From positions 1-59,606 of the forward strand of contig JAPLUI010000400.1 of the NCBI GenBank assembly GCA_026397725.1: a stretch of 59,606 bases of DNA, given 5' to 3'. A model generated the notes under the pieces. It had not been told where the DNA came from and searched no databases. It saw only the letters and a list, made by a program, of their open reading frames with translations. Numbering within the stretch: position 1 is the first letter of the stretch; the number at the start of each line of letters is the position of its first letter. Origin of the DNA: Verrucomicrobiota bacterium. GTDB taxonomy: Bacteria; Verrucomicrobiota; Verrucomicrobiia; Verrucomicrobiales; Akkermansiaceae. Both the position numbers and the translations under genes were made by a program. Below are positions 57,542 to 59,606 of this stretch, piece by piece.

Positions 57542-59606
57542 ATGGGGCGGTTTGGTCTTCCATTTGCCGTACTGCTGGCACTCGCCTTCTGCACAGCTTC
57601 TGGCTGGGCGGCGCCCACTGGCCCTGCCGGGGTTCCGGTGGACGCACGGCAACCGGATGGAACCGTGCTCGCGATTCGAGGGTATGGTGACGAATTCTAC
57701 CACCGCTATGAGACACCAGACGGTTACACTGTCGTGCGGGATCAACAAACCAACATCTGGTATTATGCCCAGGCGACTGCGGATGGAAGCGAACTTGAGC
57801 CGAGCAAGAACGTGGTGGGGCGCGACAATCCTGCCGCCAGTGGATTAGCCAAGCATGTGGATCGCTCCAGTGAAGCAGCGGGCAAGATCATCGCAGATCG
57901 CTATGCCCGCTTCGTCATACCGTCGAACTGGGAACGTCGGCGCCTGGAGAGCCAGATAATCCGCCTCAATTCGCTGGGAGCAAATGCCACGGCTGAAGCC
58001 CTGATCCAAACCTACAACGCACGCTACACACCATTGGGATATAGCGCAATGTTGCCACTTGATGAGGAGCCAAGCTTTTCCAGCGCATCCGACCCGAGCT
58101 ATACGCCGCCGCCACCAATGGCGAGAACAAATGTCGTTGGGCTCTGCATTCTGGCGAAATTTCCGGACCAGCCGGCACCAGTGGCCACCCAGGCTCAGAT
58201 GACGGCTCTCGTCAATCAAGCGAACTATGTGGATCCCGGCGGGAATTCGGGATCCGTTCGGGACTATTTCTTTGCCCAGTCCTTCGGGAAGTTGACCTAT
58301 ACGGCCATCGTAACCGCATACATCACGGCCGATCATCCGCGCAGTTACTACGCCAACCAAGACGATATGATGGGGGCCATGGAACTCATCAGGGAAAGCA
58401 TTCCAAAAGTAACGGGTGTGAACCTCACCACCTTGACGAAAGACGGCACCACCGCAGTTGCTGTTTACCTCCTTTACGCCGGGGCAATGAGCTATGACGG
58501 CCTCTGGCCTCATCAGTACACACTCTCATCGTCCTCCTCACTTCCTGATGGGACTCGGGTTGCGGACTACATGGTGTCAAGCATCGGGGAGACCCCGGTT
58601 ATAGGAACTATATGCCACGAATCAGGCCACATGGTGCTGAACTGCATGGACTACTATGATTATGGAAGTGGCAGATACAGTAGCGGAGACACCATCAAGT
58701 CAGCGGGCGTTGGCTACCACTGCCTCATGGGGGCTGGAAACTATTTGAATGGGGGAAAAACGCCGGCTCCCATTGATGCCTATCTGAAATACAAGCTGGG
58801 CTGGGCCACAGTGGCGGACTTGCCGGCATCGGGCACTGTCACGCTCGGTGCGGCAGATCAGCAGTTCAGGAGGCACGTCAAACCGGGAACGCCGACGGAA
58901 TATTTCATTATTGAAAACAAGAGCAAATCCGCCAGCTTGCCGTGGAACGGTGCCATCGTGGATGAGGGGTTGGCCGTGTGGCATGTGGATGAAACGGTCA
59001 CCACGTTTAATGAGCTTCAGCAGATGACGAGCGCTCAGCACTACGAACTGTCGTTGGAGCAGGCGGATGGGCTCTTTCAGCTTGAGAATTCCCGCCCGAC
59101 TTCTACCAATTATGGCGATGCGACGGACTATTTTGACGGTGCTGCCGGGCGTAACACCTTCTCGCCGACAACCACTCCCAACACCAAGTGGTGGGATGGC
59201 AGCAGTTCTGCGCTGAGCCTCAGTAGCATCAGCGCTCCCGGGTCAGCCATGACGTTCACCGCGTTGGGAGGGGCAGCGACCGCGCCGACCATCACGACGC
59301 CTACTCCCTTGACCTCGGGTGTGGTGGGCACGGCCTACAGCCAGACGTTTGCGGCCACTGGCGGCACGACGCCCTACACCTGGGCCATTTCCGCAGGCAC
59401 CCTGCCGGCGGGCCTGACTCTGAGCACCGCAGGGGTGCTCAGCGGCACGCCGACGGCTGCGGTCGTTGCGAGTTTCACGGTGAAGGTGACAGGTGCCAAC
59501 AGCCTGTTCTCAACGAAGGACTTCAGCCTCACGATCGGGGTTGCGCCGACGATCACGACGCCTACTCCCTTGACCTCGGGTGCGGTGGGCACGGCCTACA
59601 GCGTGA
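57542..59606 (+). CDS. M6-type metalloprotease with Ig-like repeats (partial, runs off the window)
   Basis: At least 688 codons; no stop before the window edge. Start MGRFGLPFAVLLALAFCTA is a signal peptide, with AGGAGCGGGAAG upstream. The N-terminal block GTVLAIRGYGDEFYHRYETP, DGYTVVRD and IWYYAQ is the usual prodomain-like opening of M6 (immune inhibitor A-like) proteases. VGLCILAKFPDQPAP starts the catalytic region, and the zinc motif HESGH is at 359-363 (ICHESGHMVLNCMDYYDYG). From about 580 a putative Ig-like (He_PIG) repeat begins: APTITTPTPLTSGVVGTAYS, then GTLPAGLTLSTAGVLSGTPT. It recurs 261 bases later at 59543, so more copies are likely beyond the window. Confidence 0.85.
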   Translation, partial: MGRFGLPFAVLLALAFCTASGWAAPTGPAGVPVDARQPDGTVLAIRGYGDEFYHRYETPDGYTVVRDQQTNIWYYAQATADGSELEPSKNVVGRDNPAASGLAKHVDRSSEAAGKIIADRYARFVIPSNWERRRLESQIIRLNSLGANATAEALIQTYNARYTPLGYSAMLPLDEEPSFSSASDPSYTPPPPMARTNVVGLCILAKFPDQPAPVATQAQMTALVNQANYVDPGGNSGSVRDYFFAQSFGKLTYTAIVTAYITADHPRSYYANQDDMMGAMELIRESIPKVTGVNLTTLTKDGTTAVAVYLLYAGAMSYDGLWPHQYTLSSSSSLPDGTRVADYMVSSIGETPVIGTICHESGHMVLNCMDYYDYGSGRYSSGDTIKSAGVGYHCLMGAGNYLNGGKTPAPIDAYLKYKLGWATVADLPASGTVTLGAADQQFRRHVKPGTPTEYFIIENKSKSASLPWNGAIVDEGLAVWHVDETVTTFNELQQMTSAQHYELSLEQADGLFQLENSRPTSTNYGDATDYFDGAAGRNTFSPTTTPNTKWWDGSSSALSLSSISAPGSAMTFTALGGAATAPTITTPTPLTSGVVGTAYSQTFAATGGTTPYTWAISAGTLPAGLTLSTAGVLSGTPTAAVVASFTVKVTGANSLFSTKDFSLTIGVAPTITTPTPLTSGAVGTAYSV

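Noticed and set aside
57339..57848. Plus-strand frame of 169 codons before the metalloprotease
   Set aside because: Overlaps the metalloprotease in a different frame and has no domain or signal; the protease frame is the real one.

Overview
This window is chromosomal DNA from a high-GC bacterium, most likely a member of the Verrucomicrobia (Verrucomicrobiae class). The pointers are a very large autotransporter-associated beta-strand-repeat (PATR) protein ending in a PEP-CTERM sorting signal, a prepilin-like cassette resembling the Verru_Chthon cassettes, a GreA with a long N-terminal extension as in chlamydiae, and a long MoxR/DUF58/BatA-type operon. The taxonomy is an inference from gene content. 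No rRNA, tRNA, CRISPR array, transposase or integrase was recognised.

Layout. 1-533: non-coding, with hairpin-forming dispersed repeats. 534-7506: two minus-strand gene chains separated by one plus-strand gene. One chain is a prepilin-like trio; the other is four secreted proteins of mostly unknown function, one with a double-psi-barrel (RlpA-like) look. Most junctions in both chains are four-base ATGA overlaps. 7633-25545: one long minus-strand 'aerotolerance' operon, transcribed in the order 992-aa secreted protein, MoxR ATPase, DUF58, BatA, (Bro-N, ORF6N), VWA membrane protein, DUF4175-like coiled-coil protein, DUF4159 protein, and a HEAT-thioredoxin-DsbD fusion. The Bro-N/ORF6N pair is a phage-type module that breaks the operon between BatA and the VWA protein.

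25762-31283 (plus): a glutaredoxin-like protein, an ECF sigma factor with a small membrane protein and a PDZ protein (a probable envelope-signalling unit), a long GreA, and enolase. 31570-37772: a proline-rich membrane-anchored protein, a Tat-type Fe/Mn superoxide dismutase, an N-formylglutamate amidohydrolase-like protein, an RpiB-GlyA fusion and RecJ. 37973-54030: the PATR giant, about 5,350 residues if read through but split by a one-base frameshift near 43215. 54216-59606: ThiD, ApaG, a beta-propeller secreted protein, and the first 688 codons of an M6-type metalloprotease with Ig-like repeats that runs off the window.

The most unusual non-genic signal is short tandem repeats with unit length exactly 7 or exactly 9 in many intergenic spacers. 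The 7-base units differ in sequence from place to place. The 9-base units share a TCGGACGG/TCGGTCGG core; its TCGGACGG form always reads CCGTCCGA on the transcribed gene's coding strand. Several arrays run into the ends of genes. The best candidates for undescribed biology are these arrays, the HEAT-thioredoxin-DsbD fusion inside the Bat operon, the prepilin/secreted-protein region at the left end, and the RpiB-GlyA fusion.
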